Assembly: GCA_019454045.1 (NCBI GenBank) | Contig: SKCR01021434.1 | Location: 248,001-312,000, forward strand | From: Zanthoxylum bungeanum | Taxonomy: Eukaryota > Streptophyta > Magnoliopsida > Sapindales > Rutaceae | Length of the DNA: 64,000 nucleotides | Direction of reading: 5' to 3' | In this document: positions 23,261 through 33,784 of the stretch, piece by piece | Position numbering within the stretch: position 1 is the first letter of the stretch | Layout of the letters: each line of letters begins with the position of its first letter | Notes under the pieces: generated by a model | Databases searched by the model: none | What the model was told of the DNA's origin: nothing | What the model saw: the letters and a program-made list of their open reading frames with translations, nothing else | Translations under genes and position numbers: made by a program

Positions 23261-24019
23261 TAAAACAAACAATTGTTTTCTTTTTTTTTTCCTCATTTTT
23301 CTTTCTTTTTTTTTTCTTTTTTCTTTTTTTTTTCTTTTTCTTTTTTCTTTTTTTTTGGGGCCCACCATGGTCTTTCTATCCTTGAAGTAAAGTTTTTTGT
23401 TCCTCAGTTTCCTTTTCCACGATATCCTTGTTTGCTAAACTCTTCTTTGATAAGTATTCTTTTCCTAACCCAACGGATATCTATGATGGCATTTAAGACA
23501 CGGGGGTTAACATGATGCGTGAATGCATGAGATGCATGAGATGCGTGCGATGTATGCAATATATAAGTCGGCCCATTACCATTTTAAAGCATTCAACCAT
23601 ACTATTACGCGGTGCAAACTTGTCCCAGTTGAAAAGGCCCAACCGGTTTACAATTTTGCGATAACATGGCTAAACAACTTCAAATGATAAAAGGACTAAA
23701 CATAAAGTGGCCCATCGGTATTTTAGAAGCTTTTGGACCAATTGCCATAAAGCACAGACTCGTCCCAGTTTAATTGGCCCAACAAGCCCATACCTCATGA
23801 CAACAAGTCCAACTGAATCCAAATGACGATGGTCCTAAACGCAAACATAAAGGAATAGTCTCATTGGTCCTACAACTACAGTTCACACGCGGGTTTATAG
23901 GGGTATAGACAAAAGCTCCGTCGAGGAATGGTTGCCCACAACTAGGTCTCCCCACTCAATGGTCCGAGCGACCAAGTGAGCGCACCTTTTTTATACGCTA
24001 AGGTATGTGCCAACGAGTT
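23261..24019 (-). other. LARD-L interior, unassigned
   Basis: Begins with a C/T tract (23270-23355), followed by noncoding sequence. The block 23560-23790 has repeated 'ggcccatcggtattttag'-like elements. No gene is recognised. Confidence 0.4.
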
Positions 24020-24290
24020 ATTGTGCGTGACTGACTGTCAAATAGATTTCCCATTGTAGATTCCCCAGAGGGGGGGCAGAGCGAACTCTCTTAGAAACCC
24101 AAGCCCCTTAGGCTCTTATCGCTTGGTGGCAGGAATAAACAATGAGTCCTCCAAATTAGTCCATCACAGTAGGCTACGAGTAGATGATTATCTAGGTGCC
24201 TTCACAGCGTTTCCTTAAAGAAAGGTAGTGAGCGAAGGAAGACACCAAACCATTACCCAGCCTTAAAAGTACCTTTGATTAAACCCATTC
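24020..24290 (-). mobile_element. Segment shared with the copia D leader
   Basis: On the minus strand this matches 5700-5960 (copia D1 leader) and the corresponding part of D2 (about 44465-44715). Shared runs include 'tttggtgtcttcctt', 'ggactaatttggagga', 'attgtttattcctg', 'aataagagcctaag' type and 'atttgacagt'. The order is conserved over about 250 bp. Confidence 0.8.
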
Positions 24291-24365
24291 GACCCATTAT
24301 AGACACGGTTAACTAAAGCACAAATCACAATCACTACAAGACATTATTTCGGGGCCGATTCTCTA

Positions 24366-24382
24366 TCCCAGTGGAGTCGCCA
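24366..24382 (-). other. Primer binding site of LARD-L
   Basis: Minus-strand TGGCGACTCCACTGGGA three bases after the LTR end. This is not the initiator-Met type. As I recall it resembles the tRNA-Arg site used by Ogre-type Tat elements. Confidence 0.65.
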
Positions 24383-24385
24383 GAC

Positions 24386-26703
24386 TGTAGGACACAGAAA
24401 TCGGCGACGCTGTTCTAGGCTCACGACCTAGTTGGGAGTACGGAATAGTTCACGGGGAACTAAACCGGAGAAATAAGATGGAGTCGCCACCCGGTGTGAA
24501 CTAGGACAAAAATTTAAGGCCGCACTCATCCCTCGCAAGGGAAGACCTCAAACCTGTTGGGTTCGGAATGGTCTCTTACTTATGCCACTTGTAATGGTGT
24601 GATTTGTGCAATATCTTAACCGAATCTACGCAACATGCTCAAGAACAACCTATATCTAGTTCATGTTCATAAAGATAAATCCTATGTCTAAGTTTGCATG
24701 CTTAAAAAGTAAGTCATCATAACGGAAAACATATGATATCACACCATGATCACAAAAGCATATTGAATTATTAAGCACGAAAAATAAATAACAACCTAAA
24801 CATAAACGTAAATAAACTCCTATTGCAAAAGAAAAATAACTAAATCATGCATAAAGAAATAACATAATCATGCTAAAAAAATAAATAACATACTAGACTA
24901 AATCATGCTTAAGAAAAATATAAATAATCTACTAGACTAAATCATGCTCGAATACAAGGTTGGATGAAACGAAATACGTGTCTCTATCAAGTGGTACGTG
25001 GCATTGTATCCCGAGTGCAAACCGTAACACCGTCCATTCGGATTCGGCTACGGAATTTACGTATGGGTTTCCATCCGATATACCGCAAGAGAGAACACAT
25101 ATTCCGTTCATCCGGAAATCACATCATGCATCAATAAACGACTCTCATGCGATAATATATTAAAATAAATAAAAGAAACAAAAGATAATAAATAAAGAAA
25201 GTGCCCTCAGGTCTAACCTCTTTTGTCGTCTCTCGAAAGCGCGTTACACGGCCGTCGGAAGGGTTGATATTCCGCAACTTTTCTGATTCATTAATCCAAC
25301 ATTTTTCCTCACTGTTTCGCTGTTTGGACTGCTGTTTTCACTCTGTTTCACTGCTGTTTTTGTTGTATTTCCTGGTCACTGTTTTTGGTAATCAGGGGAT
25401 TGTTTTGTGGGTTATTTGGACTGGTTTGGGGGTAGTTTTCGTCACTATTTTGGGCATTTTTTGGACTGTTTATCAATGCAGTTTTGGGACTGTTTGGGGG
25501 GGGGGGGGGGTTTAAGGGTCTAAGATGCGGCAAACTGGGCAGTTTTATGAGGGGTTGTGCGGCAGTTTTTGTGTGTGCAGGGGGCGCAGTTTTTGGGTGG
25601 CTTGTGCGGCTGTTTACTGGCAGTTTTTGGGTGGTTTATGGTGCGGATGAACTGAAGAGGGATTTTTGCTGTTGGAGTGAAGATTACGTGGAAGGCTGGT
25701 GTGAATTGGGTCTCGGACGTGTGTTGAGTGTGGTGTGAAGAAGTAAGCATGAAGGCAGGTGGAGTGTATAGTTTAGGGCGTGAACATTGAAGAGAAGCAG
25801 GTGGCGTGTTTACGGCTTGGGGATGTGAGGGTTGTGAGGCAGACGTAAGTGTTCTTAATGCGTTGAGGGCTATTGGTTTGTTGATGCGGTGAGGCAATGT
25901 GAGTGGAGGGGCTGATTGAGTAGAGTATTTACGTGAAGAAGGCAGTGAGTAAGGGGCAGAAGACGTGAATAAGCCTTTTTGTTTCTTCTGTGAATTATGT
26001 GTGAATGCTTGAAGGTTTCTTGTGAATATTATGCGTGAATTGACTAGGTTTAATGTGTTGGTGAAGGGTTCTTTTTATAGGCAAAGGGATGGGGGCTTTC
26101 CTTGTTTGAGAAGGAGAAGGATTTGTGCATTAAATGATATATCTTTTTAAATTAGTATGGGATAAGGAAATCTTTTAATTAGGGAAGTGATTTGATTTAA
26201 TTTGATTTATTCTTTTTTAGTTAGGGATATGATTTGGTTTAATTAGGCAAGAGATCCATGAGATTTCTTTAATTTAGGAAGGAGATTTGGCTTGATCTTG
26301 TTTGATTAGGGAAGGTGATTTAATTTAATTATGAATGTGATTTATGAGATTTTATTTTATTTATTTAATTCAGGAATGAGATTTAATTTGATTTAATTGG
26401 ATTTGATTTAATTTAATTTAATTTGTGACATGTATTTTTTAAATGTTTTATTTATTTTTAAATTTGATTTAATGGGCTTGGGCTAGGTGTGTGACTTGCG
26501 GGGGTTTGGGCTAAGGATGTGTTTTAAAACAGAGGTCCAACAAGCGAACCCGAAGCTATTCCAGCGAATTAAATCCAACAGAAATGTCAATTCTTGACTC
26601 TTCCATTCCGACGTCCGCTTCCCGCGGCTTCCACAATTAAAGAGGTAGTGTCTTCATGCGAGACTCATCATCAGGACTTATATGCAAAAATGCAGTGTCT
26701 ACA
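24386..26703 (-). repeat. LARD-L right LTR (5' LTR)
   Basis: 2318 bp, the partner of 18288-20597. It carries an expanded run of G at about 25495-25510 where the other copy has a short run. Confidence 0.9.
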
Positions 26704-26708
26704 CATAT
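26704..26708. repeat. Target site duplication of LARD-L, right copy
   Basis: CATAT, the partner of 18283-18287. Confidence 0.9.
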
Positions 26709-26929
26709 GTTTGTTAAATGACATTTTTCAGTGACATCTCTGTAAGCCCTTACGAGACTATAACTTGTCCACTAGGGTCATCTAGAGGTTTAAAGACTTG
26801 TTGCATATGCTAAATACAATCGTGATCCCTACGAATGTGTCTTATGTTACTTAGTTATAGTTTGTTTATTTTCATTTTTATTTCCTTTTGTTTTTCTCGA
26901 GGATGAGCAAAATGTTATGTTTGGGGATG
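26704..26929 (+). mobile_element. Athila-A 3' noncoding region, part 2, with polypurine tract
   Basis: Continues from 18287. 'gagactataacttgtccactaggg'-like sequence (26755-26780) and the block to 26840 match 35625-35705 of Athila-B. The tract ATGTTTGGGGATG lies directly before the LTR at 26930. Confidence 0.75.
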
Positions 26930-27946
26930 TAATGAGCGAATATGCATAAGTTTCCTGCCCCTCTTTTTTTAACGTTTTGTGTATTTTAAGAGTGTTTTGA
27001 TATGTTTCGAGTGTTTTTGCCGATTAGAAATCATATCAAGAATTTACTGGACTCAACGAGCAATGAAATGATAAATTCGGAGCAAATATCAGGTCAAATT
27101 TCAGAGTCGCTAGCGCGGCTCGACTCTGGCCAGCGCATCTCGACAGGTTGCTTCACAAAAATTGGACAGAAACTCGAATTTTTGGCGCGTCATGACTCTG
27201 AAAAAGGAGCGTCGCGATGTCTGAAGCTAAAGAAGGCCAGCGTCGCGACTCCGAGACTTAGGCGTCGTGACACGGACGCAATTTCAAGTTTCACAATGAC
27301 TCGAATTTCTTAACAATGACAAATCCCAGGGCCTTCTAGATAACCATATACTCATTTAATATTTAACAAAAGTCTTATAACATATTTTGAAGCCTCCAAA
27401 GATGTTCTTTAGAGAAGACGAAGCACATCAAGCGAGCACAATAGAGAAACTCATAACATGGAGTGAAAGATTATAAATCTCGACAGAGTTTCTTCTTTCC
27501 TTTGCTTCCATAATATTTTATTTATTTTTGAATATCTATTTAGAGTTTTTACGCATGTGTAGTAACTAAACCTTTAATCTGGGATTGTGATGAAACCCAA
27601 TCATTTGAGTTCTTATAAATTAATTTTTCTTATATCTTGTGTGGTGCTTTGGATTACTTATTGAATCTTGTTCTTAATGCTTCTTGTTACTTGATCACCA
27701 ATAAGATTGATTTGGTAAACTTAATTGAACTTGACAAAGGAATTTTAGGTTAGTCTTAGATTCAATAGAACATGATCACTTATTAAGGATTTCTCTACCG
27801 GATAGAAATATACTTGTAGGGCATATGTAACCATAATTGGAGCTTGATCTTTATGAATTCGGCATTAATTGGTTGACATAAAAATATAATTAATTAATTT
27901 ACTCTGAATATTTACATATGACCATCGAAAGAGACTTGTGGATATC
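26930..27946 (+). repeat. Athila-A 3' LTR, left part
   Basis: Begins TAATGAGCGAAT after the purine tract. Contains GTCGCGA-type motifs at 27205-27275. Its end resembles the corresponding LTR part of Athila-B (27840-27940 versus 29640-29745). Athila-B splits it at 27947, and it resumes at 37932. Confidence 0.75.
27942..27946. repeat. Target site duplication of Athila-B, left copy
   Basis: ATATC, identical to 37927-37931 and directly outside the LTR ends. Confidence 0.9.
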
Positions 27947-28253
27947 TAATGAGTGGAAAATCTATCACTATTTCCCACTCATTTAACCTAATATTTTGTA
28001 TAGTTTCTTGAGTTTTGTGAATATTTTGATCTGTTTTGTGTTATTTTGTAGATAAATAAAGTTTCAAGACATTCTGGAGGTGATTTGGATCAAAACAGAG
28101 AAAATTGGAAAAAATGGTATTTTGGTAATTTTAGCGCATCGCGACGCGCAAGCCCTTAGCGTCGCGACGCCTAATGTGCGCCAAATAGTGCTAACGTGCG
28201 CCGAGTCAATGGGTCAGAATTTGAGAAGTTTGATTTTGCTAACGTGCGCCATG

Positions 28254-28585
28254 CCACGTGTCACCATCACAGCCGATTTGCTAACGTGCGCCGTGCCACG
28301 TGTCATCATCCTACGGTGCCGAAAATCACCATTGCCATGTATGCCATGTGTCACTCCATGTCACCGCCACGTCATCATCCACATCACCAGTTAACTGAGT
28401 CAAAGTGACACGTCATCGCCACGTCATCATCAACCAATCACGTCGTTCCACGTGTCACAATCCTACGGTGCCGACACTCCCTTTCGCCACGTGTCACCGC
28501 GTCATGCCACATCAGCATAATAATTGAGCTCTCAGCCGCCTTGCCACGTGTCGCCTTATCTCCTTATCCAGAATCGCCACGTGTC
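28254..28585 (+). promoter_or_regulatory. Cluster of G-box/ABRE-type motifs in the Athila-B 5' LTR
   Basis: CCACGTGTC occurs six times, at about 28254, 28296, 28448, 28487, 28543 and 28577. Further CACGTCA and AACGTGCGCC motifs lie between. CACGTG is the plant G-box, and ACGTGTC fits the abscisic acid response element consensus (bZIP binding). The cluster lies 90-420 bp upstream of the TATA box at 28671. Function is inferred only. Confidence 0.65.
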
Positions 28586-28609
28586 ATCATTTCAGCGTGC
28601 CACGCCAAA

Positions 28610-28680
28610 AAGAGCCAGCGTCGCGACGCTATTACTCTTGGCGTCGCGACGCCCAGAGCCTATCCGCGCCTATAAAATTT
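28610..28680 (+). promoter_or_regulatory. Core promoter of the Athila-B 5' LTR
   Basis: Paired GCGTCGCGACGC palindromes at 28619-28630 and 28641-28652 are followed by TATAAAA at 28671-28677. The equivalent in the 3' LTR is at 36480-36540, with TATAAAT. Confidence 0.6.
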
Positions 28681-30075
28681 AGCTCGAGGGTTCAGTTTCA
28701 GTTTTACCATTCTCTCTGATTTCTTTGATGTAAATATGGAGTTTTCTCTCTACTTTCTTTTAATTTAAGTTTTGTAATTAAATTTTAATTACGTTATGTA
28801 ATAATAGTAATTTACTTTCTTTATTTTTATAATTTTTACTATTCAACCATGAGGAGGTAACTTCCCCCTGCTAGGGTGAAAGGTAATTATTTTACTATTG
28901 CTATTTAGATTAATCTCCCTTAAAAATAATATATTCACTATTTAAAATTTGACTTAAAAAGGATACCGCCATATTGGTCGGTTGGTAATTCATTTTAAAC
29001 TGGTTTAAACCTGACTAAGCAAGGATACCGCCAGATTGGTCGGTTGGTAATTAGATTTTCTTACAGCCTATATGGCAGGTTTATTTTGGTTCCGCTTTTA
29101 TTGCTGGTTGGACTTAATTTGACTTAATCAGGTTACCGCCTATATGGCTGGTTGGTAATATTATCACAAGTTTATATATTATATTATGAGAGATATCTAA
29201 ATTAGTAGTAGTAAAAATAATTCCTTTTACCTTAGCATTTTATTTTATTTTACTTTTCAATTTTTACTTTACCGCAATCACTTTTCAGCATTTTTACTTT
29301 ATATCTTTTACCTTTAATTTTTACTAGCCCTAGTTATGTGTCGTAACTAAGTTAGATATCTGGGGTTGTGATGAATTCCAATATCATCGGTTTATAAGGG
29401 GTTAGATTATATTTTGGGTAATATAAAGATTTATTTATTGAGTCATAGTCTTAATGTTTTTTCATTAACTGGCCATTAAAAAAATTGAACTGGTAAACTT
29501 AAAATGATCTTGGAAAAGGGATTTTAGGTTTAAAACCTTAGACTCAATATCCCACGATCCTCCTTAAGGATAGATAACCCTTTAATAGATTTCCTTACAG
29601 GATAGGAATATACCTGTCGGGCGGGGATAACCATAATTGGAACTTAATCTTAATGAATCCAGGTAATTTGGTTGACATAGGCATATGGTTCAATTGTGTT
29701 ATATTGGATATTTGTAGTTGACCATCGGTAAAGACTTTTACATAATTTAGTGTTCCAGGTTAATAAATCAATATTTTACCCAACTATAAGATAACCACTT
29801 CATCTTTAAATAATATTGGAAAGATTCACAACCCTAGATAGTATTTAATATTGAATTTTCTTAATCCTACTTTCGAGCAACTTTATTTACTTGTTTTTAA
29901 ATTCAAAATCTTCACCATTTCAAATTAATCAAACAACCTGTTAGATACTTGTAATCATTTGACTTCATAAAATTAATAGATAAGGTCTTAAGTCCTCGTA
30001 GGATCGATACTTTTTATATTACTTGAACGATACGTGCGCTTGCGTTATACGCGTGTGTTTACCCCGGTAAGTTTT

Positions 30076-30093
30076 TGGCGCCGTTGCCGGGGA
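30076..30093 (+). other. Primer binding site of Athila-B
   Basis: TGGCGCCGTTGCCGGGGA, five bases after the LTR. This is the tRNA-Asp-type site typical of Athila elements and confirms the 5' LTR end. Confidence 0.9.
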
Positions 30094-30200
30094 CTTATTT
30101 ATCTGTTACTATTAGTTTAGGGGTTAGATACATTTACTTGTATCTAATTTCTTTTTACTTATTGTTGTTGTTTTATTGTGTTTCAGGTTCTCAGAAACTA

Positions 30201-31630
30201 CATGAGACGAACCAGAAGCTTTGAACTCCGACCATTTGACCCATAAATTGAAAGAACCATCAGATAGTTGAGAAGGGAAATGCGAGAAGGCCAAAAAGAT
30301 TTAGTCAACATGGAACCTGGACCTTTGGAGGTTGCACCACCAATACCCATTCGAGACAGAACCATTCCGGTGGTTGATAGACTCATTTTTTGTATTGTAC
30401 TTCCTCCCTTAACATCAAATGCAGGTGACATCAAAACATGCATTCAGATGATTCAGCAATCAGTTCAGTTTGGAGCAAAAGCAACTGAAGACCCTAATAC
30501 CCACATTAGCAACTTCCTGGAAGTTTGCGACACTTTCAATTACAATCGAGAAGCTGAAGAAGTAATGAGACTGTGTGTTTTTCCATACTCCTTGAAGGAC
30601 AGAGCTAAAGCTTGGCTACATTCACTACTAGCAAGTTCCATCACAACTTGGAACAATCTAGCCACCAAATTTCTTGTAAAGTACTTTCCACCAGCCAGAA
30701 CTGGAAAGCTGAGGAATGACATCACATCCTTTGTACAACAAGACTCAGAAACTCTCTACGAAGCTTGGGAAATGTACAAAGATTTTCTCTGGAAATGTCC
30801 TCACCATGAGATTCCAAAATGGCTTCAAGTCCAAACTTTCTATAATGGACTCTCTGGAATAATGAGAACCATAATCGATGCTGCTGCTGGAGGAGCTTTA
30901 ATGGAAAAAGTATAAGATCAAGCCTGAGACCTAATCGAAGAAATGGCCAACAACAATTCTTCGTGGACAATAGAAAGAAGCATGATCCAAAGAATTGCAG
31001 GAATTTATGAAAGTAGAGCCAATACAGCAGTCAACACCAAGCTAGATCAGATATGCAAATTCATGGAGACTCTTACCACTGGATCCACAAGTTCACCATA
31101 TAGAGGAGCACCAGAACCAAACCAACTTGAAGAGACGGTGAATTATGTCAACAATTTCAACAGACAGGGGAGCAATCCATATTCCAACACCTACAACCCA
31201 GGGTGGAGGAATCATCCTATTTTTTCATGGAGCAACAATTCAGGGCAAAAGAAAATCCACCACCAGGATTCCAACAGCAGAACTATCCACCACCTGGATT
31301 TCAGCAACAGAACAAAGGCCAGGAGCAGACAAATGAACCAGGAATAGCAGAAGTGCTGACTCAGTTAAAAAAGTACGATGCTATGTTTCAGAGCCAATCA
31401 GCTTCCATCAAAGCACTGGAGAATCAGATCGGACAATTGGCCAATGCTCAGAGTTACAGACCGCCAGGTAATCTTCCCAGCAACACAAAACCAAATCCAA
31501 GGAACCGAGGGAATGAGCAATATCAAGCCATTACTTTGAAAAGCGGTACTGAGATCAACAAAGATGTTGGAATCAAGGCAACAATCGAGGAAGTTCCAAA
31601 GATGCAGTTCCACAGATGGAGGAAAAAGAA
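30201..31630 (+). pseudogene. Athila-B gag
   Basis: An ATG at 30201 is followed by stops near 30244 and 30263. The frame is then open at 30268-30915 with the retrotransposon gag domain: NTHISNFLEVCDTFNYN, the AWLHSLLASSITTW region, and WLQVQTFYNGLSGI. Two in-frame stops follow in the V-stop-DQA-stop-DLIEEMANN stretch (30913-30935). 30943-31347 continues, and a frameshift moves into 31203-31630, with a PPPGFQQQN repeat and a proline- and asparagine-rich linker. No CCHC zinc knuckle is visible. The lesions are few, so this copy is younger than Athila-A. Confidence 0.85.
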
Positions 31631-32238
31631 GCAAAGGAAAAGAAAAAGATCAGATCATTCCACCTCCACATTTTCCTCAGCGTCTTCAGAAAAACAAACG
31701 GGACAAGCAGTTTGCTCGTTTCTTGGAGATTTTCAAAAAGCTGCACATCAACATTCCATTTGCAGAAGCCTTGGAACAAATGCCCAGCTATGTCAAATTC
31801 ATGAAAGACATTCTTTCACAAAAACAGAGATTGGGAGATTACGAGACAGTAGCATTGACGGAAGAATGCAGCGCCATCATTCAAAGGAAGCTTCCCCCAA
31901 AGTTGAAAGATTCTGGCAGTTTCACCATTCCTTGCACCATAGGAGAACATGACTTCGGTAAGGCTTTATGTGATTTAGGTGCGAGTATTAACTTGATGCT
32001 TTTTTCTATTTTCAGGAAATTGCAGATTGGAGAAACAATGCCCACTTCAGTCTCTCTACAACTTGTTGATAGAACGCTCGTATTTCCAAGAGGCGTAGTT
32101 GAGGATGTGCTGGTCAAGGTTGACAAATTCATTTTCGCAGTAGATTTTATTGTCCTTGATATGGAGGAAGACGCAGACGTGCCAATCATCCTCTGGAGAC
32201 CGTTCTTGACTACAGGTCGAACCATTATTGATGTATAA
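31631..32238 (+). pseudogene. Athila-B aspartic protease region
   Basis: Frame 31564-32238. The protease core LCDLGASINLM (about 31966-32000) carries the catalytic Asp of the retropepsin fold, which cuts the polyprotein. It is followed by VSLQLVDRT, RGVVEDVLVKVDKF, DFIVLDME and PIILWRPFL. In other Athila elements the last motif is GRPFL, so Trp replaces Gly. A stop (TAA, 32236-32238) follows IIDV just before KGEL. A frameshift separates it from gag. Confidence 0.85.
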
Positions 32239-32535
32239 AAAGGAGAATTAACCATGAGGGTACAAGACCAAGAACTAACATTCAATGTTTTCAAGGCCAT
32301 GAATTTCCCAGATGATGAAAAGAATGAGGAATGTTTCAGACTTGATCTGATACACAGTACCATTCAGAACTTCAATGCAATGCAAAGTTCTACTGACAAA
32401 ATTAAAACATATCAATTGCATGTGGAGCCTGAAGATAAAACATCTTTTGCACTGAAAAAGCCAATTCTTGCACTACAAGCAATGGAAGAGAAAAAGTTCC
32501 ACCAACTCAACGAATTGGAGGAATTTTACAATTAG
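32239..32535 (+). pseudogene. Athila-B post-protease linker fused to the integrase tail
   Basis: Open at 32254-32535 (93 codons). Residues 1-70 are the usual segment after the protease (MRVQDQELTFNVFKAM and onward). The last 20 or so (EEKKFHQLNELEEF) match the stretch that in full-length Athila pol lies near the integrase C-terminus. Reverse transcriptase, RNase H and the integrase core are therefore cleanly deleted, with the reading frame kept through the join. A stop follows at 32533. Confidence 0.75.
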
Positions 32536-32553
32536 CCTTTTGAGGATGCCGAA

Positions 32554-32847
32554 TTGTACAAAGAAAAGGCCAATAAGAGACAGGATGAGAAGTTAGTGCG
32601 CATACAACTAGAACCAGGGCAAAAGGTACTGTTAAATAAATCAAGGGTGAAATTTTTCCCATGGAAGCCAAAATCACGGTGGTCAGGTCTATTTGTGATC
32701 ACCAAGGTTTTACCAGACAGAGCCGTTGAGATACATGATCCTGACTCCAACAAAACATTCAAGGTTAAAAATAAGCATGTCAATCACTGCTGGGGAGAAT
32801 CATTTGAGCGACAAAAAGAAAGTGTCACATTTTCAGATCCAGCCTAA
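32554..32847 (+). pseudogene. Athila-B integrase C-terminal fragment
   Basis: 97 codons continuing in frame after the stop at 32533. Motifs PGQKVLLNKSRVKFFPWKPKSRWSG, VEIHDP and KTFKVKNKHV are the DNA-binding C-terminal part of Athila integrase. A full-length integrase of this type needs an HHCC finger and a DDE core, and neither is present. Confidence 0.8.
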
Positions 32848-32864
32848 CGTTCGAGAAGTCACGT

Positions 32865-32915
32865 CTAGCTGACGACTTTAAACTTAGCGCTCGCAAGGAG
32901 GCAACCCATGCAATT
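32865..32915 (+). other. Conserved Athila post-pol noncoding block
   Basis: Contains 'cgtctagctgacgac', 'aaacttagcgctcgc' and 'ggaggcaacccatgca'. A near match is in Athila-A at 17168-17215. Similar blocks after pol are, as I recall, common in Athila elements. Confidence 0.6.
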
Positions 32916-32984
32916 TTTGTATATATTGTGATTTGGTGTGATTTAATATTGTGTTTTTAGTTTTTTCAGATTAATCATTTCAGG

Positions 32985-33533
32985 ATGGAAGAAGTTCTCG
33001 CAAATCTTCACAAGCAATTTCCGTCTCTCCCTCAAAACTCTCTGATGAAAGTCTACAAAGCTCGCTTGGAACGGATGAGACTACTGATGATCAAAGGTAT
33101 TCCTATTGACATTCGTTGGATTATTGAAGCACAAGTCCGATTGGCAGGTGAGTCCTCTGACTCTTTTATTTCACATCTGTCTGGTTTAGGAAGGAGTACC
33201 TATGCTAAAAAGAGAAGAGCCAAAAGAATGTGCGTTTGTTATAAATGTGCTCGCATGTTTTGTAATACTCGTTGTTATTCTTTATGAATGGTGTCTGATA
33301 ACCGCGAAGATAAGATTAATTTCATTAGGGATGGCTTGAGTAAGGAGTCTTTGGATGACATATCTAAAACTCTTGAGACGCATCCCAGTGGATGTGTGTA
33401 TCATGAAATTCGTGTGTTATATGCACATTTTCAAAAGGAAAGACAACTGTTAAGTCTTGGGAATCTGACTCAAAAAGACCCTGTTTGCCAATTTATAAGA
33501 AAATTGGATGGGAAGCTTGTCCCTTACGCATAG
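32985..33533 (+). pseudogene. Unrecognised 182-codon frame in Athila-B (one internal stop)
   Basis: The frame from ATG 32985 runs to 33533 and is interrupted by one TGA at 33285-33287. It resumes at once with ATG in the same phase, so it reads as one former coding region. It starts just after an acceptor-like 'tttcag' (32978-32983). Visible features: a basic middle (YAKKRRAKRMCVCYKCARMF), a CxxC-x5-C cluster, and a charged C-terminal half. It occupies the place where autonomous Athila elements can carry an extra env-like ORF, but I see no signal peptide or membrane segment. Either an element ORF or captured host sequence is possible. Confidence 0.45.
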
Positions 33534-33784
33534 ACGTCAATCAAGCCGCTACTTTTCTTGTACATATTATATCTCTTTGTCTTTTCCTGATAATTGTGAT
33601 TTGTTTTGTTGTTTTCTTTTATTTTCTCCGACAGGATCCAGACCTTTTTGACTATCACGATTTATTTTATTATTTAACTAATAATTGTCATTTGACAGGT
33701 ACTAGTGCTATTATTTTACTCACCATTTTCAGGTATTATAAATTCAACTCATCATTGCACTTTTGAAGACATCCAGAATAAAAC

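Larger units (their letters stand above)
18288..26703 (-). mobile_element. LARD-L: complete non-autonomous LTR retrotransposon without coding region
   Basis: It has two 2.3-kb LTRs (18288-20597 and 24386-26703), both TGTAG...CTACA, and a 5-bp duplication CATAT. Orientation is minus: the primer site (24366-24382) lies next to the right LTR and the purine tract (20598-20617) next to the left one. The 3.8-kb interior shows no gag, protease, reverse transcriptase or integrase. It contains tandem repeats, a block shared with Athila and a block shared with the copia D leader. A tract-primed, coding-free element of this size fits the large retrotransposon derivative class. The primer site and 3' minisatellites suggest a Tat/Ogre-type parent. 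Confidence 0.85.
27947..30070 (+). repeat. Athila-B 5' LTR
   Basis: 2124 bp, closely matching 35810-37926. Starts TAATGAGTGG (3' copy TGATGAGTGG) and ends CCCCGGTAA (3' copy CGCCGATCA). Five bases separate it from the primer site. Confidence 0.9.

Noticed and set aside
28080..28408. Frames of 70-104 codons in the Athila-B LTR (also 35943-36608)
   Set aside because: They cross the promoter-like G-box region and the residues mirror the repeated CCACGTGTC motif.
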